Assembly: GCA_009783885.1 (NCBI GenBank)
Contig: WRCN01000014.1
Location: forward strand, 1-54,311
DNA: 54,311 nucleotides
Direction of reading: 5' to 3'
From: Bacteroidales bacterium
GTDB taxonomy: Bacteria; Bacteroidota; Bacteroidia; Bacteroidales; P3
Shown piece by piece: positions 32,766 through 42,460 of this stretch (position 1 is the stretch's first letter; every line of letters begins with the position of its first letter). Below the pieces are notes generated by a model. The model was given only the letters and a program-made list of their open reading frames with translations. It was not told the origin of the DNA and searched no databases. The position numbers and the translations under genes were made by a program.

Positions 32766-33623
32766 ATGAAAAGATTAGTTAAAAATCTAATGCCATACGG
32801 TTTGTATTGTTTTTTACAAGGAAAACAAAATGTACAAGCAGGTGCTTATAAGTTTATTATTGACACAGACTGTAGGCTAACAGGATGGATGGAACCTGCT
32901 CATGTTAAGATTGAACTTGATCCTAAAGAATACATTCCACAGCAAATTATAAAAAATGGTATGTATGAAAAAGCAAATATAAAAAAACTTTACGAATTAT
33001 TGCCGCAAAACGGTATATTTTTTGATATTGGAGCAAATATTGGAATTTATTCATTAAACCTATGCCGAAAGGCAGAACACGTTTTCGCTTTTGAAGCAAC
33101 CAAAACGACCTATGATAAACTAAGCAAAACAGTGAAAAATAACGAAATAAAAAACATACAATTGTACTTGAATGCTGTGGATGATAAGGATGATGCGGAA
33201 GTCGAAATATTTGAAACACTCAGTGAGGACAATACGTATGATATTGGTCGTAATTCTATGCATTCCGGGAATGTTTTGGCAAATACGGTAAAAACTATTA
33301 CTTTAGACACATTTGTAGAACAGAATAATATTTCGAAAATAGACGTTATAAAAATCGATATAGAAGGAAATGAATTATATGCATTGAAGGGTTGTATGAA
33401 AAGTATAAAAAAATACCGACCTGTTATTCTTTGTGAAGTAAGTTCTGAGTTGAATATAGCGGCTGGATATGAGCCAAAAGAACTATGTAACTTTTTTGCG
33501 AAAAACCTGAAGTATGAAGCAAAAATACTATTAAATGATCGTTTTTATAAAATACCAATGTGGATGTTAAAAACACTAAAAATGTGGCGATATTCGACAA
33601 GCATATTTTTCTTTCCATTATAA
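32766..33623 (+). CDS. FkbM-family methyltransferase
   Basis: A 285-residue protein with the FkbM core: GIFFDIGANIGIYSLNLCRKA, FAFEATKTTYDKL, and DVIKIDIEGNELYALKG. FkbM domains methylate sugar hydroxyls, so this gene probably decorates the glycan. It lies between the flippase and a glycosyltransferase. Confidence 0.87.
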   Translation: MKRLVKNLMPYGLYCFLQGKQNVQAGAYKFIIDTDCRLTGWMEPAHVKIELDPKEYIPQQIIKNGMYEKANIKKLYELLPQNGIFFDIGANIGIYSLNLCRKAEHVFAFEATKTTYDKLSKTVKNNEIKNIQLYLNAVDDKDDAEVEIFETLSEDNTYDIGRNSMHSGNVLANTVKTITLDTFVEQNNISKIDVIKIDIEGNELYALKGCMKSIKKYRPVILCEVSSELNIAAGYEPKELCNFFAKNLKYEAKILLNDRFYKIPMWMLKTLKMWRYSTSIFFFPL

Positions 33624-33669
33624 ATCTTTGCAGTGTTACTGTGGTGTCTAAACCATAAACTATCAAATT

Positions 33670-34827
33670 ATGAATTTACTCATCGTTCCCTCGTGGTATC
33701 CGAGTAAAGGAAAACCCGGAAACGGCATTTTTTTCAAAGAGCAAGCCATCGCACTTTCGAAGGCAGGATATCAAGTTACGGTTATTGATGTTTCGTTTCA
33801 TGGAAGAGAAGATATTTTCAATTCAAAAAATTTCCAACTTACCTATAAAAATGATGTGGGTGTTCATGTGTACGCTTTGAAAATACCATCGTTTTTCGTA
33901 TTATCTCGATTTTTATCTATTCATGTTTTCATGTTTAAATCGCTTTTGTTTTTTATATTTAAAAAACTGATAAAAAAAGGTTGTAAATTTGATGCTATTC
34001 ATGCCCATTCGTTTTATCCGGCAGGATATTGTGCAAGCAAATTGTCCGAAAAATATAATATTCCGCTTGTTGTAACAGAGCATTCTTCAGGTATATTGAA
34101 AACAACATTAAAAACAAAAGAACGTCAATTATTAGAATATACTGTCAATCATTGCAACTCGTTTATTTGTGTTTCCGAAGCATTAAAGCAAAGTCTAAAT
34201 GCGCAAGTACAAACAAAAAAAGAAATAATCGTTGTTCCTAATCTTTTTTCTTCGGATTTTTCTTATCACGATATTGAAAGAAATGAAGACGAATTTGTGT
34301 TTTTGTCCGTCGGAAATCTAAATAATGGAAAGCGTCACGCATTCACAATCTCATGTTTCAAAGATGCCTTTAAAATCAATCCAAAAATAAAACTAAGGAT
34401 TGCGGGAAACGGTGAATTAGAAGCAACACTAAAAAAACAGATTGTTGAAAATAATTTAACCGAAAATGTACAATTGCTTGGACACCTCAACAGAGAACAA
34501 CTAAAAATAGAACTAAATAACTGCAATGCTTTTGTTTTAGCCAGCGCTTTTGAAACATTTGGTATCGTTTATATAGAGGCCATGGCCAGCGGAAAACCGG
34601 TTATTGCAACCCGAAATGGTGGCGCAAATGATATTGTGAATAAAACAAATGGCGTTTTGGTTGATGTTGATAATAGCGAACAACTTATAAAGGCTTTTCA
34701 ATATATGTACGAAAATGTGGCGAAATTCGACCATAAACAAATTGCTATTGATTGTTATGTGAAATATTCTCAAGAAGCTGTTGTAAAACAACTTTCTAAA
34801 GTTTATGAAGACGTTAAACACGCTTGA
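33670..34827 (+). CDS. GT4-family glycosyltransferase
   Basis: 385 residues. The N-terminal domain has WYPSKGKPGNGIFFKEQAIAL and HAHSFYPAGYCAS. The C-terminal nucleotide-sugar domain has SVGNLNNGKRH, LRIAGNGELE, and ASAFETFGIVYIEAMASGKPVIATRNGG, the GT4 E-x7-E motif. Sugar specificity is unknown. Confidence 0.88.
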   Translation: MNLLIVPSWYPSKGKPGNGIFFKEQAIALSKAGYQVTVIDVSFHGREDIFNSKNFQLTYKNDVGVHVYALKIPSFFVLSRFLSIHVFMFKSLLFFIFKKLIKKGCKFDAIHAHSFYPAGYCASKLSEKYNIPLVVTEHSSGILKTTLKTKERQLLEYTVNHCNSFICVSEALKQSLNAQVQTKKEIIVVPNLFSSDFSYHDIERNEDEFVFLSVGNLNNGKRHAFTISCFKDAFKINPKIKLRIAGNGELEATLKKQIVENNLTENVQLLGHLNREQLKIELNNCNAFVLASAFETFGIVYIEAMASGKPVIATRNGGANDIVNKTNGVLVDVDNSEQLIKAFQYMYENVAKFDHKQIAIDCYVKYSQEAVVKQLSKVYEDVKHA

Positions 34828-34832
34828 AATAT

Positions 34833-36119
34833 ATGAAAATTAGATTTAATACATTGGATAAATACTCATGGGCTTTGCTGTTGATTATTATTTCTGTGTG
34901 TTTTGGAACAGCATTTGGAGGTAGTTTTCAGCCAATGCGAATCATGTTGTTTCTCTTTTTTATACTTTATTTTCATCAAATTGTAAGAAACAAATTTTCT
35001 TTAAAAGAAGACCAGCCCATCGTATTTGGATTATTACTTTTTATTTCATGGATTGTATATGGAAGCCTATCGTTGTTGTGGAGTCCTGATCCCATAAGAG
35101 GATTTAATGCCGGAATTATAGCTATGACTATGGGTTTTATATCTTTGCCCGTATTTGCTTTCTTGTTTCGAAAGGCAAATAATCCGTTAAAAACAATTCG
35201 AAAAGGATGGTTAATTTGTTTTTTGTTAACCGCAGCATTAGGTATTTACGAGCTTATTACTTACAACCATATTTCGTCATTTGAAGATGTCCGTATTCTC
35301 GGAAGGATAGGTGTAATAGTTCCTCACGCATCTGCCACATTTGGCAATATAAATGACTATGGAACCATTATTGCATTTATTGTCCCCTATTTATTGTGGG
35401 GTATTTTAGACGGGAGAAACGGACTACGTAAATTAATTTACTTGGTTGCTTTCCTTTTAGGGTTGTTATTTGTTGTTGTTAATGGACATAGACTTGGGGT
35501 ATTGGTTATTGGTCTTCAGGCACTTTGTTTTTTGTTTTTATTGTTGCGCCAATTAAGAAAAAGATATATTGTTTTAGGACTTGTTTTAATATGTTTAACA
35601 GTTATAGTGCTTCCTATGGACGAGTTATTGTTCACAATGAAGTATCGCATGAGTGATGGCATAGTCGGCACTGCATCAAAAGCAATGAATGAAGGACGAG
35701 GTGCGTTAATAGTTGAAGGATTACAAATACTCAAACAAAGCTATGGATTTGGAGTTGGTGCAGGCGGTTTTCAGGAAGCGGTAAAGCATCTACCGACATT
35801 TGACGGCACTTATATTGACCCTCATAATTTATTTGTTGAAATATTTGCTCAATATGGTATTTTTATTTTCTTGTTTTTCTGTTTTTGGCTTTTTTCTATT
35901 TTTTATTTTGCGTTAAAAAACAAACATATTACTAAAGGCGCTCGTATGACTGTTTGCGCAACAATTTTCACATTGCCTCTTATTGGAATGATGTCGAGCC
36001 ATGCATTGGGTTATACGTATTACTGGATATTTTTAAGTTGTGCAGCTGTAATCTCCACTTACAAAAATCCTATGTTGAACAATCTCAATAAAAATGTTTG
36101 TATAGAAAGTAACAAATGA
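34833..36119 (+). CDS. Wzy-type O-antigen polymerase or ligase
   Basis: From ATG 34833 it has 428 residues; a TTG three codons earlier overlaps the upstream stop. About 11 membrane helices and a large periplasmic loop (YRMSDGIVGTASKAMNEGRGALIVEGLQIL) followed by YIDPHNLFVEIFAQYGIFIF fit the Wzy_C/O-antigen ligase superfamily. In a locus with flippase and Wzz-like genes, polymerase is the better guess. The last bases overlap the epimerase start. Confidence 0.82.
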   Translation: MKIRFNTLDKYSWALLLIIISVCFGTAFGGSFQPMRIMLFLFFILYFHQIVRNKFSLKEDQPIVFGLLLFISWIVYGSLSLLWSPDPIRGFNAGIIAMTMGFISLPVFAFLFRKANNPLKTIRKGWLICFLLTAALGIYELITYNHISSFEDVRILGRIGVIVPHASATFGNINDYGTIIAFIVPYLLWGILDGRNGLRKLIYLVAFLLGLLFVVVNGHRLGVLVIGLQALCFLFLLLRQLRKRYIVLGLVLICLTVIVLPMDELLFTMKYRMSDGIVGTASKAMNEGRGALIVEGLQILKQSYGFGVGAGGFQEAVKHLPTFDGTYIDPHNLFVEIFAQYGIFIFLFFCFWLFSIFYFALKNKHITKGARMTVCATIFTLPLIGMMSSHALGYTYYWIFLSCAAVISTYKNPMLNNLNKNVCIESNK

Positions 36120-37195
36120 AAATCATAACCGTCATTGGCGCAAGGCCACAATTTATAAAAGCGGCTGTTATTAGCAGGCTTTTCTTGAAAGACAAGGATA
36201 CTCAGGAAATCATTGTCCATACCGGACAACATTACGACGAAAACATGTCGCATGTCTTTTTTGAAGAAATGGATATCCCAAAGCCAAGTTATAATTTAGA
36301 TGTAAATGGATTGACTCACGGAGTTATGACCGGGCAAATGTTAGCCAAAATCGAATCCATATTGATGTCCGAAAAACCGGATATCGTTTTGGTTTATGGG
36401 GATACAAATTCAACCTTGGCGGGAGCATTAGCAGCAAAAAAAATACATATTCCTGTTGTGCATATTGAAGCGGGATTGCGCTCGTTCAATATGCAAATGC
36501 CGGAAGAAATAAATCGAATTTTGACGGATCGAATCAGCGATATTCTGTTTTGCCCAACAGAAGAGGCGGTTTTAAATCTTGAAAAAGAAGGGTATTCAAA
36601 TCGTTCTGTAAAAATTGTTTTATCCGGCGATGTTATGCAAGACGCTGCGATATTTTATAGTCAAAAAGCCCAAAAACCCAATGTTGAACTACCAAACACG
36701 TTTTCTTTGTGTACATTGCACAGAGCTGAAAATACAGACGACCCAACTATTTTAAGCAATATTTTTCGTGCATTAGAAGACTTATCAAAGAATGATAACC
36801 CGGTAGTTTTTCCGCTGCATCCAAGAACAAAAGTAAAATTAAAAGAATTAAATTACAGTTTTTCAAATTCATCCATTCATTTCATGGATCCGGTCGGTTA
36901 TTTAGAAATGATTTGGTTGTTGAAAAATTGCACCTACGTTTTAACGGATAGTGGCGGATTGCAAAAAGAAGCGTATTTTTTTAGAAAAAAATGCGTTACG
37001 TTAAGAAACGAAACAGAATGGGTTGAATTGGTAACACACGGATTTAATTATTTGGCTGGAACAGAACACAATAAAATCCTTACAACCTGTTCGTTAATGA
37101 AAGAAAAAGAACCTGATTTTAGTGTCAATTTGTATGGAAACGGCAAAGCCGGAGAAATCATTGTAAAGGCCATAAAATTATTTAAGAAAATTTAA
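36116..37195 (+). CDS. UDP-GlcNAc 2-epimerase family enzyme (WecB/WbpI-like)
   Basis: A 359-residue non-hydrolysing 2-epimerase: VIGARPQFIKAAVISR, VHTGQHYDENMS, VVHIEAGLRSFNMQMPEEINR, and LTDSGGLQKEAYF. With the WbpA, WbpB and WbpD homologues upstream it may be WbpI, which turns UDP-GlcNAc3NAcA into UDP-ManNAc3NAcA; WecB is the alternative. It overlaps the polymerase gene by four bases (ATGA). Confidence 0.9.
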   Translation: MKIITVIGARPQFIKAAVISRLFLKDKDTQEIIVHTGQHYDENMSHVFFEEMDIPKPSYNLDVNGLTHGVMTGQMLAKIESILMSEKPDIVLVYGDTNSTLAGALAAKKIHIPVVHIEAGLRSFNMQMPEEINRILTDRISDILFCPTEEAVLNLEKEGYSNRSVKIVLSGDVMQDAAIFYSQKAQKPNVELPNTFSLCTLHRAENTDDPTILSNIFRALEDLSKNDNPVVFPLHPRTKVKLKELNYSFSNSSIHFMDPVGYLEMIWLLKNCTYVLTDSGGLQKEAYFFRKKCVTLRNETEWVELVTHGFNYLAGTEHNKILTTCSLMKEKEPDFSVNLYGNGKAGEIIVKAIKLFKKI

Positions 37196-37203
37196 AGACC
37201 TTT

Positions 37204-38406
37204 ATGAAATTTGTACACGTCGAAGATTTTATTCATCCGGAAGCCGGATACCAGGTCAATTTATTGTCCAAGCTACAAGTGCAACAAGGGCATGAAGTTT
37301 TTGTTGTTACTTCTGAATTGGATAAAGTGCCGGATTCTCTAACGGCATTTTTTGGCAAAGATAACATACAAGAACGCGACGAAAAATTCTACCAATTAAC
37401 CGGAGTAAAAATTATTCGAGTTCCATTATTAGGATTTTACAGTGGACGAGCTATTTTTCATTCGAAACTATTCAAAGTTGTGAATTCGTTGAATCCCGAT
37501 GTTGTATTTATACATGGTAATGACACACTAACAGGAATGCGATTTATCAGAAAGGCCAAAAAATTGAGTTTTCCGCTTGTTTTGGATAGTCATATGCTCG
37601 AAATGGCTTCCACAAATAGATTTCATAACGCATTTACATTTTTCTATAAACGATGGATAACGCCTCGCATTTTAAAAAACAATATGCCTTTGATTCGTCT
37701 TGTGGATTCGGACTATATTGAAAAACACTTAGGAATTCCTCTTGAAAAATCCTCTTTGCTTTCGTTTGGCACAGACACTAGTTTTTTTAACAAAGATGAG
37801 GCTGCAAAACATAAATTCAGGCAAAAACACAATATTAGTCACGATAATTTCGTTGCGCTTTATGCAGGAAAATTAGACGTTGCCAAAGGGGGCAAATTTT
37901 TAGCAACATCTCTTCAAGAAGAATTAAAAACGAATACAGGACAAAGAATCACCTTTATTATCGTTGGAAATACTGCGGGCGACTATGGAAAAGAGGTTGA
38001 TGAGCTGTTGAAAACTTCAAAAAACAAAATATTACGCTTTCCAACACAAACTTACTTGAATCTGAGAGAGTTTTACCAAGCGGCTGATTTGGCGATTTAT
38101 CCAAAACAATGCAGCATGAGTTTTTTCGAAGCACAATCTTGCGAATTGCCGGTCATATTTGAAGATAATGAAATTAACACAGAGCGTGCTCAATTTGGAA
38201 ATGCTATAACTTTTAAAGGTGGCGATGTTGAGGATTTTAGGACAAAGATATTGCAATGTGCAGAAATGAACAAAGAAACCTATACGAAAATGAAAGTCGC
38301 TGCACGAAAATTTATCTGCGATAATTATGATTTTGTTCCCATAGCACAACAATTTTCAGATATTATGATGAGAGAAGCTGAAACGTTTTCTGTTACAAAA
38401 AGATAA
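37204..38406 (+). CDS. GT4-like glycosyltransferase
   Basis: 400 residues; N-terminal FVHVEDFIHPEAGYQVNLLSKLQVQQGH, and a C-terminal domain with ALYAGKLDVAKGG and FYQAADLAIYPKQCSMSFFEAQSCELPVIFED in place of the usual EGFGLP...E stretch. The fold assignment is good and the sugar is unknown. It lies eight bases after the epimerase. Confidence 0.83.
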   Translation: MKFVHVEDFIHPEAGYQVNLLSKLQVQQGHEVFVVTSELDKVPDSLTAFFGKDNIQERDEKFYQLTGVKIIRVPLLGFYSGRAIFHSKLFKVVNSLNPDVVFIHGNDTLTGMRFIRKAKKLSFPLVLDSHMLEMASTNRFHNAFTFFYKRWITPRILKNNMPLIRLVDSDYIEKHLGIPLEKSSLLSFGTDTSFFNKDEAAKHKFRQKHNISHDNFVALYAGKLDVAKGGKFLATSLQEELKTNTGQRITFIIVGNTAGDYGKEVDELLKTSKNKILRFPTQTYLNLREFYQAADLAIYPKQCSMSFFEAQSCELPVIFEDNEINTERAQFGNAITFKGGDVEDFRTKILQCAEMNKETYTKMKVAARKFICDNYDFVPIAQQFSDIMMREAETFSVTKR

Positions 38407-38410
38407 CAAT

Positions 38411-39628
38411 ATGCCAACCCTTCTTCAAGTCTCAAATGTAGTAAACAGCACTTCTGTCGGTCGCATTGCCGAACAAATCGGACAAACAGCCATGCAAGAG
38501 GGTTGGGATAGTTACATCACCTATGCCCGAAATCATACACCAAGCCAATCGAAAATCATAAAGATCGGACACAATTTAGATGTGTATTGGCACGGGATAA
38601 ACACGCGTTTATTTGACAATCATGGTTTGTGTTCAACACGCGCGACAAAAAAATTGATTAAACAAGTTCAGCAAATAAAACCCGATGTCATCTTGCTGCA
38701 CAATATGCATGGTTATTTTTTGAACATAAGCGTATTGTTTAATTATCTGGCAACCCTTGACACGCCTATTATTTGGGTGCTCCATGATTGTTGGTCTTTC
38801 ACCGGCCATTGCGCATATTTTGATTATGTTGGATGCGAAAAATGGAAATTCCAATGTTATGATTGTCCGCAAAAACAAGAGTATCCGACAAGTTTATGGT
38901 TGGACAAATCTTCACGCAACTATGTGCAAAAAAAACAGCTGTTCAATCAAGTGAAAAACATGACGATTGTTCCGGTTTCATATTGGTTAGAGTCTATGGT
39001 TAAACATTCATTCTTAAATCAATATCCCATTCATGTTATTCAAAACGGTATAGATCTTAATATGTTTTCGCCACAACTTAACAGTAATCGAATTAAAGAA
39101 AAATATGGAGTGGGTAATAAGTTTTTGGTGTTAGGTGTAGCAAACATTTGGGATCGACGAAAAGGATTGCAAGATTTTGTTACATTAAGTCGGCACTTAG
39201 GCAGTGATTGTCAAATTGTATTAGTCGGATTAAAAAAGAAGCAATTACAAAAACTTCCAAAGGGTATCATCGGCATCGAACGTACTGAAAGTGTACAAGC
39301 ACTTATAGAATTATATTCGGCAGCCGATTTATTCGTGAATCCGACATGGGAAGACACCTTTCCGACTACAAACTTGGAAGCATTAGCTTGCGGAACTCCT
39401 GTTGTAACTTACCGCACAGGCGGAAGCGTAGAAGCCGTTTCCGAAGATACAGGATTTGTTGTCGATAAAGGGGACATCAACACATTGTGTGATGTTATCG
39501 ATATTGTAAAACAAAAAGGAAAGGTCTTTTATTCTGAAAATTGTCGAAAGCGAGCAACTATTTTATATAACAAAAACGAGCGATTTGATGAATATATGCA
39601 CTTATTTAATCAGTTGTTGAAACAATGA
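38411..39628 (+). CDS. GT4-family glycosyltransferase
   Basis: 405 residues starting LLQVSNVVNSTSVGRIAEQIG, with IIWVLHDCWSFTGHCAYFDYVGCEKW and NPTWEDTFPTTNLEALACGTPVVTYRTGG. The HDCWSFTGHC segment and the cysteines after it resemble WcaC- or WbaZ-like enzymes. The last four bases overlap the next gene (ATGA). Confidence 0.87.
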   Translation: MPTLLQVSNVVNSTSVGRIAEQIGQTAMQEGWDSYITYARNHTPSQSKIIKIGHNLDVYWHGINTRLFDNHGLCSTRATKKLIKQVQQIKPDVILLHNMHGYFLNISVLFNYLATLDTPIIWVLHDCWSFTGHCAYFDYVGCEKWKFQCYDCPQKQEYPTSLWLDKSSRNYVQKKQLFNQVKNMTIVPVSYWLESMVKHSFLNQYPIHVIQNGIDLNMFSPQLNSNRIKEKYGVGNKFLVLGVANIWDRRKGLQDFVTLSRHLGSDCQIVLVGLKKKQLQKLPKGIIGIERTESVQALIELYSAADLFVNPTWEDTFPTTNLEALACGTPVVTYRTGGSVEAVSEDTGFVVDKGDINTLCDVIDIVKQKGKVFYSENCRKRATILYNKNERFDEYMHLFNQLLKQ

Positions 39629-40392
39629 AAATCTCCATTATAACCGTCTGCTACAATAGTGAAAAATACATTCGCTCTGCCATTGAGTCCGTATTGAATC
39701 AGACTTATAGCAACATTGAACATATCCTTGTTGATGGTGCATCCAAGGATACCACAATGGACATTGTAAAATCATATGAGCCACTATTTGGTGGACGTAT
39801 GAAATGGATCAGCGAAAAAGACAACGGAATTTACCATGCCATGAACAAGGGTATTGCATTGACAACCGGAGATATTGTAGGGATTCTAAACTCCGATGAT
39901 TTTTATGCAAACAACACTATATTAGAAAAAGTAGAACGGTGTTTTCAAGAAAAAAACACAGATGCAGTGTATGGTGATTTGGTCTATGTGCATGCTGATA
40001 AAATCGAAAAAATTCAGCGTTATTGGAAGTCGAAAAATTATAAAAAAAACGCATTTCGGTGGGGTTGGATGCCTCCGCATCCTGCCTTTTTTGTAAAAAA
40101 AGACGTGTATGAAAAACATGGCCCTTTTAATACGAATTTCAGCAGTGCCGCAGATTATGAATTTATGTTACGGGTAATTCACAAAGAGCAGATAAAACTC
40201 GCTTACTTGCCTGAAATTTTGATCAAAATGCGTGCCGGCGGCGAAAGTAACCAAAGTCTTAAAAACAGACTACATGGAAACAGTGAAGATTGTGAGGCGT
40301 GGAAAATAAATGGATTGCAACCTTATTGGTTTACACGATATTTAAAGCCTATGCGGAAATTTTCACAATATATTAAACGTCCTAAAAAATGA
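39625..40392 (+). CDS. GT2-family glycosyltransferase
   Basis: 255 residues with a GT-A N-terminus: ISIITVCYNSEKYIRSAIESVLNQTYSNIEHILVDGASKDTT, and the DXD-like NSDDFYANN. The C-terminal part SAADYEFMLRVI and LAYLPEILIKMRAGG is typical of WcaA/WaaB-like GT2. Overlaps the upstream gene by four bases. Confidence 0.88.
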   Translation: MKISIITVCYNSEKYIRSAIESVLNQTYSNIEHILVDGASKDTTMDIVKSYEPLFGGRMKWISEKDNGIYHAMNKGIALTTGDIVGILNSDDFYANNTILEKVERCFQEKNTDAVYGDLVYVHADKIEKIQRYWKSKNYKKNAFRWGWMPPHPAFFVKKDVYEKHGPFNTNFSSAADYEFMLRVIHKEQIKLAYLPEILIKMRAGGESNQSLKNRLHGNSEDCEAWKINGLQPYWFTRYLKPMRKFSQYIKRPKK

Positions 40393-40412
40393 CAAAATTA
40401 TCATTATACAAA

Positions 40413-40442
40413 TTTGCGTCATGCAAATTTTTCGTATCTTTG
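40413..40442 (+). promoter_or_regulatory. Promoter of the Wzz-like gene
   Basis: TTTG at 40413-40416 and TATCTTTG at 40435-40442 give a promoter 22 bases upstream of the ATG. AAATTTGC at 40410-40417 and GCAAATTT at 40423-40430 form an eight-bp inverted repeat around it, a possible operator. It is the only promoter that I see within the polysaccharide block. Confidence 0.65.
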
Positions 40443-40463
40443 CAAATCTAAAACACAAATACC

Positions 40464-41438
40464 ATGTCTGAACAACCTAACCCTCAACAAAAAGAAAAAG
40501 AAATCGACCTACTTAATGTCTCCTGTAAAATGTTTTCTGCAACAGGTCGCGGAATAAAATGCTTCGTTTTTGGAATCAAAAACATGATTTTATGGTTTCT
40601 TCGATTGACAAAAAAATATTTTTGGATTTTAGCAGCGCTAACTATTCTTGGAGCAATTGGCGGCTATGCCAAAGCAAAATTACAAAGACCGTTCTATCAA
40701 ACTGAGATGTTGGTCGAAACACAGATCATTTCTCGTACACAAATTGCCGATCGCATCAACAATTTGCAACACTTAGTTAAGGATAAAAACCACAACGCTT
40801 TAGCAAGAGAATTAGGCCTTCAAGCTGACGATGTTAAAGACATTTTTTTTATTAAAGCCGACCTTGTTAGGATCACGGTTGAAAGAGCAATAGACCGATC
40901 GGAAGGAGAAGTGGATGCCGGTGAACATATTGGCCCGCAGTTTTTGCGCATTCGCATTCGTGTTTGGGATAATCAAAAAATAAGCAAAATGGGGCGAGCT
41001 CTTGTAACGTTTATAGAAAACGATCCCTACACCCAAGAACGCTTGGCAATCTACCGAAAAAATAATCTCATGCAACAAGAGGCTATTCAAATGGAAATTC
41101 GTCAATTGGAATTGTTTCAAAAAAAGAATATCGAAAAATCTTCGTCAGTAATGACCAATTTCGGAAATACGCCATTGGTCGTGCAAAACGAAGAACGAAC
41201 TTATATTTCCGAAATTTTGCATTTCAAAAATCAAATCCTTGCTTTGCAAGCTGCCTACGAATTAACCCGTCCGTTGAGCATAATTCAACCATTTACTCCA
41301 TTCGACCAACCGGTAAATAGGACACTATTTAATACCATACTATTTTCCCTTTTAGCTGTTGGTTTGGGTTACGGATTTTTGCTGTTTCGTGAAGGGTGGA
41401 AACGTCTCAAGCCTCTGTTGGATGAAGAGCCTTTTTAA
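40464..41438 (+). CDS. Wzz-like chain-length determinant protein
   Basis: 324 residues with one membrane helix near 52-72 (FWILAALTILGAIGGYA) and a second near 285-305 (LFNTILFSLLAVGLGYGFLLF), and a long helical periplasmic part between. This two-helix layout and position behind the glycosyltransferases fit a polysaccharide co-polymerase. The length is typical of Wzz. It has no kinase domain. Confidence 0.75.
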   Translation: MSEQPNPQQKEKEIDLLNVSCKMFSATGRGIKCFVFGIKNMILWFLRLTKKYFWILAALTILGAIGGYAKAKLQRPFYQTEMLVETQIISRTQIADRINNLQHLVKDKNHNALARELGLQADDVKDIFFIKADLVRITVERAIDRSEGEVDAGEHIGPQFLRIRIRVWDNQKISKMGRALVTFIENDPYTQERLAIYRKNNLMQQEAIQMEIRQLELFQKKNIEKSSSVMTNFGNTPLVVQNEERTYISEILHFKNQILALQAAYELTRPLSIIQPFTPFDQPVNRTLFNTILFSLLAVGLGYGFLLFREGWKRLKPLLDEEPF

Positions 41439-41450
41439 TAAACTTTATTT

Positions 41451-42017
41451 ATGATTTCAATTGCAGGAGACCTCGGTAGCGGAAAAAGCACCATTGCCAA
41501 ACAGTTGGCTGAAACGTTGAATTACACGTATTTTTCAACAGGCATGCTTTTTCGTAAATTAGCTGCCGAACGCGGTATGGATGCGTTGCAGCTGAACTAC
41601 CTTTCGGAGAGCGACAAAAGTATTGATAAATATATCGACGATAATCTCCGCGCCATTAATAATGGCAACGACTTACGGTATGTTTTGGATTCACGAATGG
41701 CCTGGTATTTTGTGCCAAAATCGTTCAAAATTTATGCTACAGTCAAGCCGGAAATCGCAGCTCAACGGGTTTTGAACGATAAAACGCGTTTCGGCGAGCC
41801 TGAAGCTTCCGGTTTGCAAGAACGGGTGCAAACCCTGCTCGAACGTCAAAACGTCGAAAATCGACGCTATAAATCCATTTACGGCGTAGATTGCAGCAAC
41901 CTTTCAAACTATGATTTTATCGTTGATACATCTGACAACTCCGTGGAGGAATTGACGCAGCAAATTTTAACAGAATACAGAAAACAGCGAGCAGATTCCT
42001 CGCTTCGCTCGGAATGA
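41451..42017 (+). CDS. Cytidylate kinase-like P-loop protein
   Basis: 188 residues starting ISIAGDLGSGKSTIAKQLAE, followed by FSTGMLFRKLA and VLDSRMAWYF, the pattern of the cytidylate kinase-like (Cmk2) family. The last eight residues (ADSSLRSE) translate a palindromic repeat (TTCCTCGCTTCGCTCGGAATGAC at 41996-42018), so the natural C-terminus was probably extended by repeat insertion. Function could be CMP kinase or a related nucleotide kinase. Confidence 0.75.
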   Translation: MISIAGDLGSGKSTIAKQLAETLNYTYFSTGMLFRKLAAERGMDALQLNYLSESDKSIDKYIDDNLRAINNGNDLRYVLDSRMAWYFVPKSFKIYATVKPEIAAQRVLNDKTRFGEPEASGLQERVQTLLERQNVENRRYKSIYGVDCSNLSNYDFIVDTSDNSVEELTQQILTEYRKQRADSSLRSE

Positions 42018-42176
42018 CTATGTTCGTAGAAAATAACGACAGGTCATGTCGAACAAAGCGAGACATCTGTTAATTATTTTTTAATTTAAACTTTAAACGT
42101 TGTCTAAATTTATTTTTTTATACAATTGATTTTTAGTGTATTTTTTTGTTTTTGTTAATGGTTTTTAAGAAAAAAC

Positions 42177-42207
42177 TTGCCATTGTTAATAATTTGTTGT
42201 AATTTTG
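42177..42207 (+). promoter_or_regulatory. Promoter of the small acidic lipoprotein gene
   Basis: TTG at 42177-42179, a 20-base spacer, and TAATTTTG at 42200-42207, 36 bases before the ATG. The region before it (42018-42176) holds only a repeat hairpin and AT-rich sequence. Confidence 0.7.
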
Positions 42208-42243
42208 TAGTCGATTATTAACCAATAAAAAAACAAAATTATC

Positions 42244-42405
42244 ATGAAAAAGGTATTTGCTATTTTAGCTATTGCGTCTATGGTGTCTTTCGTTGCTTGC
42301 AACAATGCTCGAAAAACTGATGCTGTTGTTGAAGATGAAATCGCTATTGTTGATGAAGACGGCGAAGAAATTGCTGAAGAAGACGTTGAAGAGCCTGCGA
42401 AATAA
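42244..42405 (+). CDS. 53-residue acidic lipoprotein
   Basis: ATG 42244 to TAA 42403-42405. The first 19 residues form a lipoprotein signal (MKKVFAILAIASMVSFVAC). The remaining 34 residues carry about 17 acidic residues (for example VVEDEIAIVDEDGEEIAEED) and no other feature. It has its own promoter (42177-42207) and is followed by a strong terminator, which argues for a real gene. Function is unknown; similar tiny acidic lipoproteins occur in Bacteroidetes. Confidence 0.75.
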   Translation: MKKVFAILAIASMVSFVACNNARKTDAVVEDEIAIVDEDGEEIAEEDVEEPAK

Positions 42406-42426
42406 TTTTGCAGCATTTAAAATTAA

Positions 42427-42460
42427 AAAGAGAGGTAGTTTTTACCTCTCTTTTTTTATT
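42427..42460. terminator. Bidirectional Rho-independent terminator
   Basis: AAAGAGAGGTA at 42427-42437 pairs perfectly with TACCTCTCTTT at 42443-42453 around a five-base loop, followed by T residues; on the minus strand the A tract before the stem becomes T residues. It lies between the lipoprotein gene and the convergent riboflavin kinase gene. Confidence 0.85.
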
